Source: Comamonas granuli NBRC 101663 (GTDB taxonomy: Bacteria; Pseudomonadota; Gammaproteobacteria; Burkholderiales; Burkholderiaceae_C). From it: a stretch of DNA of 64,000 nt. Shown piece by piece: positions 45,398 through 54,416 of this stretch. Position 1 is the stretch's first letter, and each line of letters starts with the position of its first letter. The notes under the pieces are model-generated. The model saw nothing but the letters and a program-made list of their open reading frames with translations, did not search any database and was not told the DNA's origin. Location: the NCBI RefSeq assembly GCF_000739995.1, contig NZ_BBJX01000002.1:248001-312000 (forward strand), read 5' to 3'. The translations under genes and the position numbers were made by a program.

Positions 45398-46386
45398 CCT
45401 CCGTACCCGACCACCGCCCGCGCCTGCTGCTCGTGGACGACGAACCCACCGATCTGCAGGTGCTGCGCCACACGCTCGGGCAGGACTACCGCCTGCTCTT
45501 TGCCACCGACGGCGCGCGCGCCCTGCAACTGGCGCGCGAGCAGCGGCCCGCCCTCATCCTGCTCGACGTGATGATGCCCGGCATGGACGGCTACGCCGTG
45601 TGCGCAGCGCTCAAGGCCGACGCGCACACCGCCGCCATTCCCGTGATCTTCGTGACCGCGCTGGCCGACACGGCCGACGAGACGCGCGGCTTCGACGCCG
45701 GCTGCGTGGACTACCTCACCAAGCCCCTGAGCCCGCCCGTGGTGCGCGCGCGCGTGCGCACCCACCTCTCGCTCGTGCGCATGGACGAACTGGCGGCCAC
45801 GCGCCTGCAGATCGTGCAGCGCCTGGGGCGTGCGGCCGAGTACAAGGACAACGAGACCGGCATGCACGTCATCCGCATGAGCCATTTCGCGCGCCTGCTG
45901 GCGCTGGCCGCCGGATGCGGCCCGGACTGGGCCGACGACCTGCTCAACGCCGCACCCATGCACGATGTGGGCAAGATCGGCATCCCCGACGCCATCCTGC
46001 AAAAACCCGGCAAGCTCAGCGCCGAGGAATGGGACGTGATGCGCCGCCACCCCGAGATCGGGGCCGAGATCATCGGCGAGCACGCCGCGGGTATGCTGAG
46101 CCTGGCGCGCTCCGTGGCCCTGGCGCACCACGAGAAATGGGACGGCAGCGGCTACCCCCACCGCCTGGCGGGCGCGCAGATCCCGCTGGAGGCGCGCATC
46201 GTCGCCCTGGCCGACGTGTTCGACGCCCTGACCTCGGTGCGCCCCTACAAGGCCGCCTGGAGCGCACAGGACGCCATGGCGCACATCCAGTCCCAGGCGG
46301 GGCTGCACTTCGACCCGGCCCTGGTGGCCTGCTTCGTGCCCCTGCTGCCGCAGTTGCTCGAGATCCGCGAGCGCTGGCAGGATTGA
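45394..46386 (+). CDS. Response regulator with HD-GYP phosphodiesterase domain
   Basis: A 330-residue protein. The receiver (1-125) has LLVDDE, phospho-Asp in ILLDVMMPGMDG and Lys in YLTKPLSP. The HD-GYP domain (about 140-330) is complete: NETGMHVIRMS, MHDVGKIGIPD (HD) and AHHEKWDGSGYP (HH...GYP), so it should hydrolyse c-di-GMP. Overlap with the upstream hybrid kinase (ATGA) implies a dedicated pair. It may switch motility or biofilm behaviour in response to the gas- or redox-like signal sensed by the MHYT domain. Confidence 0.94.
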   Translation: MTSVPDHRPRLLLVDDEPTDLQVLRHTLGQDYRLLFATDGARALQLAREQRPALILLDVMMPGMDGYAVCAALKADAHTAAIPVIFVTALADTADETRGFDAGCVDYLTKPLSPPVVRARVRTHLSLVRMDELAATRLQIVQRLGRAAEYKDNETGMHVIRMSHFARLLALAAGCGPDWADDLLNAAPMHDVGKIGIPDAILQKPGKLSAEEWDVMRRHPEIGAEIIGEHAAGMLSLARSVALAHHEKWDGSGYPHRLAGAQIPLEARIVALADVFDALTSVRPYKAAWSAQDAMAHIQSQAGLHFDPALVACFVPLLPQLLEIRERWQD

Positions 46387-46420
46387 CGCCCGACGACCCG
46401 CCCAGGCGCTGAGACACCCT

Positions 46421-48088
46421 ATGCACCGCCGCCAATTCCTCTGCGCCGCGCCGCTCCTGGGCCTGGGTGCGTGCACGCGCACGCCGCAGGCCCTGGAGGG
46501 CGGCTTCACCGGCATCGCCATGGAGCGCGGCCACGCCCTGCGCGAGCGCCTGGCGCAGGCCGCCGCCGCGCCCCCGGACGCCGTGCGTCGCGCGCGCGTG
46601 GTCATTGCGGGCGGCGGCGTGGCGGGCCTGGCGGCGGCGCGCGCGCTGCGCCTGGCGGGCGTGGACGACTTTGTGCTGCTGGAGCTGGAAGACCAGCCCG
46701 GCGGCAACAGCCGCGCCGGCAGCGTGGCCGGCCTGCCCTGCCCCCTGGGCGCGCACTACCTGCCCGTGCCCGGCGACGGCGCCCCCGAGGTGCAGGACCT
46801 GCTGGAGGAACTGGGCCTGCGCCAGCGCGTGGCCGGGCGCTGGCAGTACGACGAGCGCCACCTGTGCCACAGCCCGCAGGAGCGCCTGTACCGCCAGGGC
46901 CAGTGGCGCGAGGGCCTGCTGCCCGCCGAGGAGGTGCCCGCGTCCACCCTGGCGCAGTACCGCCGCTTTGCGCAGCGCGTGCAGGCGCTCGCGCAGACCG
47001 CGCCCTTCACCATGCCCACCCTGCGCGGCTGGATGGGGAAAAGAGCTCTGGCGCCCGTCCATCAAGCGCTAGATGCTATGGTTTTTGCTGACTGGCTGGA
47101 CCGGGAGCGGTTTGACGACGTGCACCTGCGCTGGTACCTGGACTACTGCTGCCGCGACGATTTCGGCGCCGGCCCCGCGCGCGTGTCGGCCTGGGCCGGC
47201 ATCCACTACTTTGCCAGCCGCCATGGCTTCAGCGCGCCGGGTGACGAGTCCGCGCCCGAGCGCGACGGCGTGCTCACCTGGCCCGAGGGCAACGGCTGGC
47301 TCACCCAGCGCCTGGCCGCGCCGCTGCGCGCCGGCGGGCAGTTGCGCACGGGCGCCAGTGTGCTGCGCATCGCCGAGACGCGCCATGGCGTGGAGGTGGA
47401 CGTGTACCTGCACGCCAGCCGCAGCGTGGAGCGCTGGCAGGCGCAGCGCTGCGTGGTGGCGCTGCCGGTGTTCATCGCCGCGCGCGTGGTGCAGAACCCG
47501 CCTGCCTTCCTGCAGCAGGCGGCGCAGCGCCTGCGCTGGGCGCCCTGGCTGGTGGCCAACATCCATATCGACGCCCCGCTGCAGGACCGCCCCGGCGCCG
47601 CCCCGGCCTGGGACAACGTGCTCTACCAGGACGCCAACCCCGGCGGCCTGGGCTATGTGGACGCGGGCCACCAGCGCCTGGACCCGCGCCCCGCGCCCAC
47701 CGTGCTCAGCTACTACCAGGCCCTGGGCGACTGGCCCGACGGGCGCCGCATCCTGCAGGAGCAGCCCTGGACCTTCTGGCGCGACGCCATCCTCGCCACG
47801 CTGGCGCAGCCCCACCCCGACATCGGCGCGCGCGCCACGCGCATGGAGATCACGCGCTACGGCCACGCCATGTCCATCCCGGTGCCGGGCGTGCAGGCAT
47901 TTTTAAGCCAAATCGGGCTGCAGCGCTCGTCTGGCAAGCGCTGGCAGCTATCAAACGGAGAGCGCGTGGCCCTGCCGCCCACGCCCGCCACGGCGCGCCT
48001 GGCCTTCGCGCATGCCGACTGGTCGGGCTACTCCGTGTTCGAGGAAGCCTTCACGCGCGGACACGCAGCGGGGCTCGCCAGCGCCTGA
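46421..48088 (+). CDS. Exported FAD-dependent amine oxidase-like protein
   Basis: A 555-residue flavoprotein. The N terminus MHRRQFLCAAPLLGLGAC has an Arg pair and a lipobox (LGAC), suggesting an exported lipoprotein, possibly through Tat. The FAD motif VVIAGGGVAGLAAARALRLAG (about 60-80) is followed by LLELEDQPGGNS. Two dispersed repeats are translated in frame, near residues 208-223 (RALAPVHQALDAMVFA) and 493-513. In other genomes such a protein often lies beside the SpeE-like gene, so it may oxidise a polyamine-like product, here separated by the kinase pair. Substrate is not known. Confidence 0.85.
   Translation: MHRRQFLCAAPLLGLGACTRTPQALEGGFTGIAMERGHALRERLAQAAAAPPDAVRRARVVIAGGGVAGLAAARALRLAGVDDFVLLELEDQPGGNSRAGSVAGLPCPLGAHYLPVPGDGAPEVQDLLEELGLRQRVAGRWQYDERHLCHSPQERLYRQGQWREGLLPAEEVPASTLAQYRRFAQRVQALAQTAPFTMPTLRGWMGKRALAPVHQALDAMVFADWLDRERFDDVHLRWYLDYCCRDDFGAGPARVSAWAGIHYFASRHGFSAPGDESAPERDGVLTWPEGNGWLTQRLAAPLRAGGQLRTGASVLRIAETRHGVEVDVYLHASRSVERWQAQRCVVALPVFIAARVVQNPPAFLQQAAQRLRWAPWLVANIHIDAPLQDRPGAAPAWDNVLYQDANPGGLGYVDAGHQRLDPRPAPTVLSYYQALGDWPDGRRILQEQPWTFWRDAILATLAQPHPDIGARATRMEITRYGHAMSIPVPGVQAFLSQIGLQRSSGKRWQLSNGERVALPPTPATARLAFAHADWSGYSVFEEAFTRGHAAGLASA
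47042..47087 (+). repeat. Dispersed repeat, copy 7 (inside oxidoreductase gene)
   Basis: GCGCCCGTCCATCAAGCGCT followed by AGATGCTATGG matches the repeat core and is read in frame as ALAPVHQALDAMVF. Confidence 0.65.
47899..47956 (+). repeat. Dispersed repeat, copy 8 (inside oxidoreductase gene)
   Basis: The segment ends TCTGGCAAGCGCTGGCAGC plus TATCAAA, nearly identical to copy 2, and encodes QRSSGKRWQLSNGE in the C-terminal third of the flavoprotein. Confidence 0.7.
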
Positions 48089-48262
48089 GCCCGGGCGCTG
48101 CGGCCCGGCCTTGGGCCCGGCGGCAGCATGGTTAACGCGCATGGGCCAATGGCCCGCCAGGGGCTATAAGAGTGCCCATACGTTCCCAGGCTGCTCGGCA
48201 TGGCACGCGGCGCCCGCGCTGCCGTGCAGGGGCAGCCCAGACCAGAGGAGGCAGCGGCGGGC

Positions 48263-49870
48263 ATGGACTTTCCCGGCATGGAGCTCAGCGAGAGCGACGG
48301 CCATGTGTTCCTGAGCATCGCGCCCGCGGCCGCGCGCGGCGTGCTCGAGGTGCGCGCGCTGCGCGACTGGCTGGTGGCGCAGGGCTATGGCCAGTGGCTG
48401 CTGCACCCCGATGCGCTGGAGCACGCCGTGCGCAGCGGCAACGCGGGGGAGCCGCGCGCCGTCCTGCTGGTGGCCCAGCGCTGCGACGCCCGGGTGAGCG
48501 TGCAGGTCGCCGGCGATGCCATGAGCGCCGTGGTGCAGATCGTGCCCGCCCAGGGGGGGCGGGCGGCGTGCGTGCAGGAGGTGCTCGACGCCCTGGCGCA
48601 GGCGGGCGTGACGCATGGCATCGACCTGCTGGCCGTGGCCCAGGCCCTGGCCAGCGAGGGCGAGAGCGTCGTCGTGGCGCGCGGGACGCCGCCCCAGGAC
48701 GGCTGCGATGCCGCCTTCGAGGAGCTGCTGCCGGCCGCGCCGCAGCGCAGCCCCCAGGTCGATGCCCAGGGGCGCATCGACTACCGCGAGCGCGACAGCA
48801 TCACCATGGTGCCTGCGGGGGCCTGGCTCATGCGCCGCATCCCGCCCACGCCGGGCGTGGCGGGCTGCACCGTGCGCGGCGATGCGCTGCCGGCCCGGCC
48901 CGGGCGCGACGCCGCCTTCGCCACCCCGCTGGCAGGCGCCCAGGTCTGCGCGGAGGACCCCGATGTGCTGCAGGCCAGCCTGAGCGGGCAGGCGATCCGC
49001 CTGCCGACCGGCGTCATGGTGGAGCCCGTGCTGCGTGTCGCCCAGGTCGACATGGCCACGGGCAACATCCACTACGAGGGCACGGTGCAGATCGATGGCG
49101 ACGTGGGCCAGGACATGAAGGTGCACGCCAGCGGCGACATCGTGGTCGGCGGCACGGTCGATGGCGGCTGGCTGCGCGCGGGCGGCGACATCCGCGTCGC
49201 CGGCGGCGTGATCGCGCACGCCCGGCTGCACGCCGAAGGGGCGGTGAGCGCGCGCTTTGCCGAGGTCTCGCAACTGCGCGCGGGCACGGTGCTCACGCTG
49301 CACGACAGCGCCCTGGAATGCGAGCTGCAGTCGCTGAACGAAATCGCCGTGGGCGGGCACGCGCCGCAGCGCGGCCGGCTCATCGGCGGCTGCGCCACGG
49401 CCATGATGCGGATCCAGACGCCCGTGCTCGGCTCGGCCGCGGGCGGGGTGACCCGGCTGGCGCTGGGCGTCAACCCCGTGCTGGAGGAACGCCAGCGCGT
49501 GCTGCTGCAGCGCCTGGAGCAGGAGGAGGTGGCATTGGCCAACCTGCACAAGCTGATCGCCCATCTCACCGCGCAGGGCGACCCCCAGGGTCTGCGGGGC
49601 CGCGCCCAGGCCTCGCTGGACAAGGCGCTGGCCGAGCACGCACAGACACAGGCGCAGTGCGCGCAGGTGCAGGAGCAACTGGCCCTGGCGCGCCATGCCC
49701 GGGTACTGGTGGGCGTGGCGGTGGAGGGCGCCGTCGATCTGGCCTTTGGCCGGCTGCGCCTGGCGCTGCGCCGCGAATGGGGCCGCGGCAGCTTCCAGCA
49801 GAACGCCGAGGGCGCCGTGGTGTTCGTCGACGGCCAGGGCTTTGCCGAGCCGGTGCTGCCCGCGCGCTGA
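48263..49870 (+). CDS. DUF342/FapA family polymer-forming protein
   Basis: A 535-residue protein matching FapA-type DUF342: a right-handed beta-helix region (about 250-400) with repeated short strands such as GTVQIDGDVGQDMKVHASGDIVVGG and a C-terminal coiled coil (about 420-490; VLLQRLEQEEVALANLHKL) before a short terminal domain. Function is uncertain; family members are linked to flagellar or cell-wall control. The start at 48263 has AGAGGAGG 11 nt upstream; an in-frame ATG at 48200 lacks one. The 174 nt before it shows no other feature. Confidence 0.85.
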   Translation: MDFPGMELSESDGHVFLSIAPAAARGVLEVRALRDWLVAQGYGQWLLHPDALEHAVRSGNAGEPRAVLLVAQRCDARVSVQVAGDAMSAVVQIVPAQGGRAACVQEVLDALAQAGVTHGIDLLAVAQALASEGESVVVARGTPPQDGCDAAFEELLPAAPQRSPQVDAQGRIDYRERDSITMVPAGAWLMRRIPPTPGVAGCTVRGDALPARPGRDAAFATPLAGAQVCAEDPDVLQASLSGQAIRLPTGVMVEPVLRVAQVDMATGNIHYEGTVQIDGDVGQDMKVHASGDIVVGGTVDGGWLRAGGDIRVAGGVIAHARLHAEGAVSARFAEVSQLRAGTVLTLHDSALECELQSLNEIAVGGHAPQRGRLIGGCATAMMRIQTPVLGSAAGGVTRLALGVNPVLEERQRVLLQRLEQEEVALANLHKLIAHLTAQGDPQGLRGRAQASLDKALAEHAQTQAQCAQVQEQLALARHARVLVGVAVEGAVDLAFGRLRLALRREWGRGSFQQNAEGAVVFVDGQGFAEPVLPAR

Positions 49871-49887
49871 GCGCTGGGCGCGCGGCG

Positions 49888-50199
49888 TCAGTCCTCCTGG
49901 GCGGCGGCCACCCAGCGCAGACCCTTGCCGCGGCTGAAGTAGTAGTCGCCCTGCGGGCTGATGACGACGGCGCGGCAGGCCGCAGGGTCGGAGAAGTACT
50001 GCCAGCCTGGGTGGCGGTCGCCGTCGCGGGCCTGGAGGGGCACGGCCTGCATGCCCTGGTCCGGGCTGTCGGCCGCGCGGGTGTCTTCGGCGCGTTGCCG
50101 TTCGCCGGACGCGCTGCTGGGCGAGGATGCGGCCAGGGTGGCGCCGCTGGCGAGGGCGGCGAGCAGGCTGAGCGCAGTGAGAAGGCGTGTGGATGGCAT
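49888..50199 (-). CDS. Small exported protein of unknown function
   Basis: A 103-residue precursor with a clear signal peptide (MPSTRLLTALSLLAALASG, cleavage near ATLAA). The mature part starts with a Ser/Glu/Asp-rich disordered stretch and ends in a compact segment with one Cys (WQYFSDPAACRAVVISPQGDYYF-type region). I do not recognise the family. AGGAG precedes the ATG. The promoter region carries the same four-element operator as the divergent promoter at 55844-55884, linking it to the two-component system encoded there. Confidence 0.75.
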   Translation of the reverse strand: MPSTRLLTALSLLAALASGATLAASSPSSASGERQRAEDTRAADSPDQGMQAVPLQARDGDRHPGWQYFSDPAACRAVVISPQGDYYFSRGKGLRWVAAAQED

Positions 50200-50261
50200 G
50201 GTGGGCTCCTGGATGTGCATTGCAGCCGACGGTGGCTGTGTCTGCAGTCTGCGCCCGGGCG

Positions 50262-50301
50262 GCTGAATCGGTGCTGAACGGCTTGTTCAGCCGCCGTTCA
50301 G
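50262..50301. promoter_or_regulatory. Four-element response-regulator operator, site B
   Basis: GCTGAA (50262), N5, GCTGAA (50273), N7, TTCAGC (50286), N5, TTCAG (50297). The two halves are direct repeats with an 11-bp period and face each other. Geometry is identical to site A at 55844-55884. It is 60-100 nt upstream of the small exported protein gene and abuts the apbE stop codon. Confidence 0.75.
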
Positions 50302-51273
50302 TCAGCGCCCCGCAGCGCTGAAGCGGCCCAGGCCGATTTCCGCCACCCCCGCACCCTGGCGCAGCAGCCACAGCGCCTCCAGCCCCATGCGCTGCGCCAG
50401 GGCCAGGCCCGCGCCGGGGCCGGCCACCAGCAGGGCCGTGGCCCAGGCGTCGGCGTGCATGCACTGGCGCGCCAGCACCGTCACGCTGGCCACCGCGTTG
50501 TGCACCGGCGCCTGGCGGCGCGCATCCATGGTGTGCGCCAGGCGCTGGCCTTGCACGTCCCAGAAATGCCGGTAGTCGCCCGAGGTGGCCACGGCCAGGT
50601 CCTGCAGCGCGAGGACGCCGCGCACCGCGCGGCGTCCGGCCTCGGGCTGCTCCAGCGCCACGGGCCAGGCGCTGCCATCCGGCTGGCTGCCCACGGCACG
50701 CAGCTCGCCATCGAGCGCGGCCAGCGCCTGGTGCACGCCGTGCTGCTGCAGTACGGCGGCCATGCGGTCCACGGCATGGCCCTTGGCAATGCCGCCCAGG
50801 TCGATCTGCAGGGGGGCGTGCTTGCGCGCGCGGCCGGCGCCGGCGTCCAGCTCCAGCACGGCATGCGCGCTCTGCGGCGCCGCGCCGCTGGCGCTGCGGA
50901 TGGCGGCGGCATCGGGTGCCGCACGTGCCGCGCCAAAGCCCCAGGCGTCCACCAGGGCGCCCACGCCGATGTCGAAGGCGCCCTGGCTCAGGCGGCCGAT
51001 ATCCAGCGCGCAGGCCAGCACGTCCAGCATCTGCGCTGGCAGGTCCACCCAGGCATCCACCGGGGCGTGGTTCAGGCGCACCAGGTCGCTGTGCGGCTTC
51101 CAGGGCGACATCTGTGCGTCCACCTGCTCGACGGCGGCGGCCAGGTCCTGGCGCAGGGCCTGTGCCTGCTTCTTGGGCAGCGGCGCGCAGGTCACGGACC
51201 AGCGCGTGCCCATGGTGGGCCCGTGCAGCGTGGCGTGTGCGCCGGGGGCGGGGTCAGAACACGTCTTCGGCAT
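50302..51273 (-). CDS. apbE: FAD:protein FMN transferase (ApbE)
   Basis: A 323-residue ApbE-family enzyme that attaches FMN to a Thr/Ser of membrane or periplasmic redox proteins. Motifs include GPTMGTRWSV at the N terminus, FDIGVGALVDAWGFG, the metal-binding DLGGIAKGHAVDR and ATSGDYRHF. No signal peptide or lipobox is evident, so it may act in the cytoplasm. Its start overlaps the end of the PepSY-flavodoxin-FNR gene by 20 nt, closing the flavoprotein operon. The expected flavinylation target (DgxtsAT-like motif in an FMN-binding domain) is not obvious in the neighbours. Confidence 0.92.
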   Translation of the reverse strand: MPKTCSDPAPGAHATLHGPTMGTRWSVTCAPLPKKQAQALRQDLAAAVEQVDAQMSPWKPHSDLVRLNHAPVDAWVDLPAQMLDVLACALDIGRLSQGAFDIGVGALVDAWGFGAARAAPDAAAIRSASGAAPQSAHAVLELDAGAGRARKHAPLQIDLGGIAKGHAVDRMAAVLQQHGVHQALAALDGELRAVGSQPDGSAWPVALEQPEAGRRAVRGVLALQDLAVATSGDYRHFWDVQGQRLAHTMDARRQAPVHNAVASVTVLARQCMHADAWATALLVAGPGAGLALAQRMGLEALWLLRQGAGVAEIGLGRFSAAGR

Positions 51274-53461
51274 AGCGCTCCTGGGCCTTGAGTTGCTGCA
51301 CGTCCAGGTGCAGCGGGGCCAGCAGTTCGTCCAGCGCCTGGGCCACGCCTTGCGCCATGGCGCGGCTGCCGCACACGCGCACCAGGGCGCCCTGCGCCAG
51401 CAGGCCGCGCAGGCGCTCGGCGTCGCGGCGCAGGGCGTCCTGCACGTAGCCGCCGCCGCCGGGAATGCGCGAGAACACCTTGGTCACGCTGGTCACGCGC
51501 CCCTGCTGCTGCCATTGCGCGATCTCGGGGCCGAAGTAGTCGTCGCGCGCCGGATCGCGCCCGCCGAAGTACAGGAACATGGGCAGGCGCCGTGCGTTGC
51601 GCCGGATGAAGCCTGCCAGCGGCGCCACGCCCGTGCCCGCGCCGATGAGCACCACGCTGCGCCGCGTGCGCCCCAGGGCAAAGCCCGGGTTGGGCCGGAG
51701 GAAGGCCTGCACGCTGCCGCCCGGCGCCAGGCCCAGCAGGTGCGTGGAGCACAGGCCGCCGGGCATCTGGCGCACGCAGATCTCCACGAAGCCATCCTTC
51801 CAGCCCGAGGCCAGCGAGTAGTAGCGCGGCACGCTGCTGCCCGGCGGCACGATGCCCAGCAGGTCCCCCGCGGCGAAGCGCCCCAGCCCCTGGCCGCGCC
51901 AATGCGCCAGCCGGCCCTGTGCCGGCCAGGCAAAGCGCAGGATGGCTGTGGGCTGCCCGGCCTGGCCGGGGTAGTCCTGGCGCGCCGCCAGCGTGAGCGC
52001 CGTGGTCGGCGGCAGGCGCGGCACATAGTCCAGTTGCAGGGGTTCGCCCAGCGCCTGGGCCAGGGCGGTGCCCCAGCGGGCGAACTGCTGGCTGGACTGC
52101 TGGTGGATGCACTCCAGCGGCAGCAGTGCGGGCCAGCCGCGCGCGCGCAGGGCCGCTTCCAGCGCCTGGGCGTAGGCGCAGAAGCCGGGGTACTGGCGGT
52201 CGCCAAAACCCAGCACGGCCACGGGCGCGGCGGCCACCGGCGCGGCCGTGATGCGTTCCAGGGCCTGGCGTGCATGCGTGGGCGCCTGGCCGTCGCCATA
52301 GGTGGCTGCCAGCATAAACACCTGGCGCGTGGCGGGCGTGGTCTGGAACCGCTCCAGCGCCGCCGTGTGCACGCGGTGGCCCTGCTGCACGAGCGCGTCG
52401 TGCAGCGCCTGGGCGAAACCCCAGGTGCTGCCGCCTTCGCTGGCGACGAAGACCAGCACATCGGCCTGCGCCAGAGGGCTTTGGTGGGCCAGGCGCGGCG
52501 CCTGGCGGCGCCCCTGGCGCCAGATGAGCAGGCCCGAGAGCCAGAACAGCGACACGCTGGCGCCCGCCACCCCCAGCACCACGGCCCAGGGCCAGGCGGC
52601 CTCGCCCGTGTGCAGCACCACGGCCCAGTCCACCACCTGCTGGGCCAGGCGGGCGTCCTGCCAGGCCAGCCACTGGCCGGTGTAGCGGTCCAGCCAGCCG
52701 GCGCCCTGGCGTGTGGCGAGCTTCCAGGTGTCCTCGGGGTCGGCGGCGTCGGGGAAGTTCAGGCGGCGCAGGTCCTGCACGGCCACGCTTTGCAGGAGCG
52801 CCAGTTGCGCCACGGGCAGGGCGGCCTGGCCGGTGGGCACGGAGGCCACCTCGGGTTCGGCGCCCGCGTCCAGCGCCACCAGGCCCAGGGTGGAGGCGCT
52901 CATGGTGAGACCCGTGACCGATGTCAGGAGCAGCACGGCCAGCAGCACGCGGCCCGTGACGGTGTGGATGCGCTGCGCCAGCGTGCCGCGCACGCGCCCG
53001 GCCAGGTGCCGCCAGCCGCCCATGCGGCGCAGCAGCAGCACCAGGCCCGAGGCGCACAGCAGCCCCATGGCCAGGGCGGTGCCTGCGGCGCCCCAGCGCC
53101 CGGCGTCGCCCAGCAGCAGCGCGCGGTGCAGGTTCTTGACCCAGCGCGGCAGCACGGAGGCCTGGTAGGCGCCCAGCACGCGGCCGTCGGCCGGATCCAC
53201 ATAGGAGGCCTGTGCCCGCTCGCCGTCGAAGCCGAAGACCACGATGGCGCCCGAGGGCAGGCGGCGGAGTTCCTCGGCGCCCGGCACGCTGCGCGCCACG
53301 CGCTCGGCCAGGGTGGCCACGGACAGCCCCGGGGCGGCGGGCCGCGCCTGCCAGGCCTGCTGCACCGGGTCGATGGCCAGCAGTGCACCGGTGAGGCCCA
53401 GCACCAGGGCCAGGGCACCGAGCACCAGCCCCACCCAGCGGTGGAGGGTTTTCCAATCCAT
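51254..53461 (-). CDS. PepSY-TM flavoreductase (flavodoxin + FNR domains)
   Basis: A 735-residue membrane flavoprotein. The N-terminal PepSY_TM part (1-345) has four spans and several His (LHRWVGL, LHRALLL, RIHTVTG, VLHTGEA) suited to b-type hemes. A flavodoxin domain follows (about 355-490; VFVASEGGSTWGFAQALHD, AATYGDGQAPTHA), then a CPR/sulfite-reductase-like FAD/NADPH module (about 510-735; PRYYSLASG, GAGTGVAPLAGFIRR, VCGSRAMAQGV). It could pass electrons from NADPH through FAD and FMN to membrane hemes and on to the periplasm. It lies 9 nt after the DUF2271 gene. Confidence 0.9.
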   Translation of the reverse strand: MDWKTLHRWVGLVLGALALVLGLTGALLAIDPVQQAWQARPAAPGLSVATLAERVARSVPGAEELRRLPSGAIVVFGFDGERAQASYVDPADGRVLGAYQASVLPRWVKNLHRALLLGDAGRWGAAGTALAMGLLCASGLVLLLRRMGGWRHLAGRVRGTLAQRIHTVTGRVLLAVLLLTSVTGLTMSASTLGLVALDAGAEPEVASVPTGQAALPVAQLALLQSVAVQDLRRLNFPDAADPEDTWKLATRQGAGWLDRYTGQWLAWQDARLAQQVVDWAVVLHTGEAAWPWAVVLGVAGASVSLFWLSGLLIWRQGRRQAPRLAHQSPLAQADVLVFVASEGGSTWGFAQALHDALVQQGHRVHTAALERFQTTPATRQVFMLAATYGDGQAPTHARQALERITAAPVAAAPVAVLGFGDRQYPGFCAYAQALEAALRARGWPALLPLECIHQQSSQQFARWGTALAQALGEPLQLDYVPRLPPTTALTLAARQDYPGQAGQPTAILRFAWPAQGRLAHWRGQGLGRFAAGDLLGIVPPGSSVPRYYSLASGWKDGFVEICVRQMPGGLCSTHLLGLAPGGSVQAFLRPNPGFALGRTRRSVVLIGAGTGVAPLAGFIRRNARRLPMFLYFGGRDPARDDYFGPEIAQWQQQGRVTSVTKVFSRIPGGGGYVQDALRRDAERLRGLLAQGALVRVCGSRAMAQGVAQALDELLAPLHLDVQQLKAQERYAEDVF

Positions 53462-53470
53462 GCCGGTCCT

Positions 53471-53947
53471 TTACGGGAGCTGCAAGCTCAGCGACTGGAT
53501 GTACTGCTTGCCCGCGTGGGGCTTGCCCGCCTGGCTGGCCGACAGCGGCACGCGCACCTCGCTGGGGCTGTCGCGCATGTCTTCCACGGCGGCGTCGACG
53601 CGGATCTCGTAGCCCGCGTCGATCAGGCTGTCGGCCAGGTCGGCCGTGACCTTGAGCGTGCGCCCCGCGCCCACGCTGGCGCCCGTCACGCCGGCCAGGC
53701 GCTTGGCGTCGCCGGCCGAGAGGCGGTTCCAGTCCGCCAGGTGTTTGTAGTACTTGGCCTTGCCGCCCGCCACCCACAGCGTGCCGGCGTAGGCGCCCTT
53801 GGCGTCGGTCAGGTAGACGGCGAGGTAGGCGCCGTCACCGCCGTAGTTCTTGAGTTGCACCGCCAGCGCAACGGGGCGGCTGTGCGCCAGGGCCGGCAGC
53901 GTGAGGGCACAGGCGGCGGCAACGGTGGTGAGCAGGGGTTTGGACAT
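53471..53947 (-). CDS. DUF2271 periplasmic protein
   Basis: A 158-residue precursor with a signal peptide ending LPALAHS. The remainder fits DUF2271, a small beta-sandwich found next to PepSY-TM flavoreductases and ApbE: AVQLKNYGGDGAYLAVYLTD and YEIRVDAAVED are typical. Function is unknown, but the constant association suggests a periplasmic partner of the electron-transfer protein encoded next. The start at 53947 gives the proper signal sequence; the longer in-frame extension overlaps the preceding gene and is rejected. Confidence 0.85.
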   Translation of the reverse strand: MSKPLLTTVAAACALTLPALAHSRPVALAVQLKNYGGDGAYLAVYLTDAKGAYAGTLWVAGGKAKYYKHLADWNRLSAGDAKRLAGVTGASVGAGRTLKVTADLADSLIDAGYEIRVDAAVEDMRDSPSEVRVPLSASQAGKPHAGKQYIQSLSLQLP

Positions 53948-53972
53948 GGTGGACTCTCTCCAGTGCAGGGGC

Positions 53973-54395
53973 TTACTCGACCTGGCCGCGCGGCGCGGTG
54001 CCAGGGGTGAAGACGGGGGATGGGGCGGCGCTGCCCGGGGACGGGGCCGCAGCGCCGGGCAGTTGTTCACGGTCACGCGCGCGTTCACGCAGGCGTTCGC
54101 GCTCGCCGCCCTCGCGGTCGCGGCGCTTCATCTTCACGACCTTGAGCGTTTCCGGGTCGATCTTGGCCTTGAAGCTGCGGCCCTCGGCGTCCTGGCCGCG
54201 GATCTCGTAGCAGCCGTCGTCGATCTTGAGCCGCTGGATCTCCCAGCCGCGCTGGGCGGCCATCTGGCGCACGGCCTCGCGCGGCTGCCAGCGCTGCACG
54301 GGGGCGTCGCAGTCGTCGTCCGCCAGGGTGGGCAGGGCGGCCAGCCCCAGGGACAGGGCCAGCAGGCCGCGGCGCAGGGAGGGGTGGTGTGTCAT
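53973..54395 (-). CDS. PepSY domain periplasmic protein
   Basis: A 140-residue precursor with signal peptide (cleavage near LADDD) and one PepSY domain (about 35-90; VRQMAAQRGWEIQRLKIDDGCYEIRG, described by its ends). A strongly charged Arg/Glu helix (REGGERERLRERARDRE) and a Pro/Ala/Ser tail follow. PepSY domains often inhibit or sense; here the gene is second in the flavoprotein operon, 21 nt after the ferric-reductase-like gene. A related PepSY protein is encoded divergently at 55908. Confidence 0.85.
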   Translation of the reverse strand: MTHHPSLRRGLLALSLGLAALPTLADDDCDAPVQRWQPREAVRQMAAQRGWEIQRLKIDDGCYEIRGQDAEGRSFKAKIDPETLKVVKMKRRDREGGERERLRERARDREQLPGAAAPSPGSAAPSPVFTPGTAPRGQVE

Positions 54396-54416
54396 GGCAG
54401 GACTCCTTTTGTCAAT

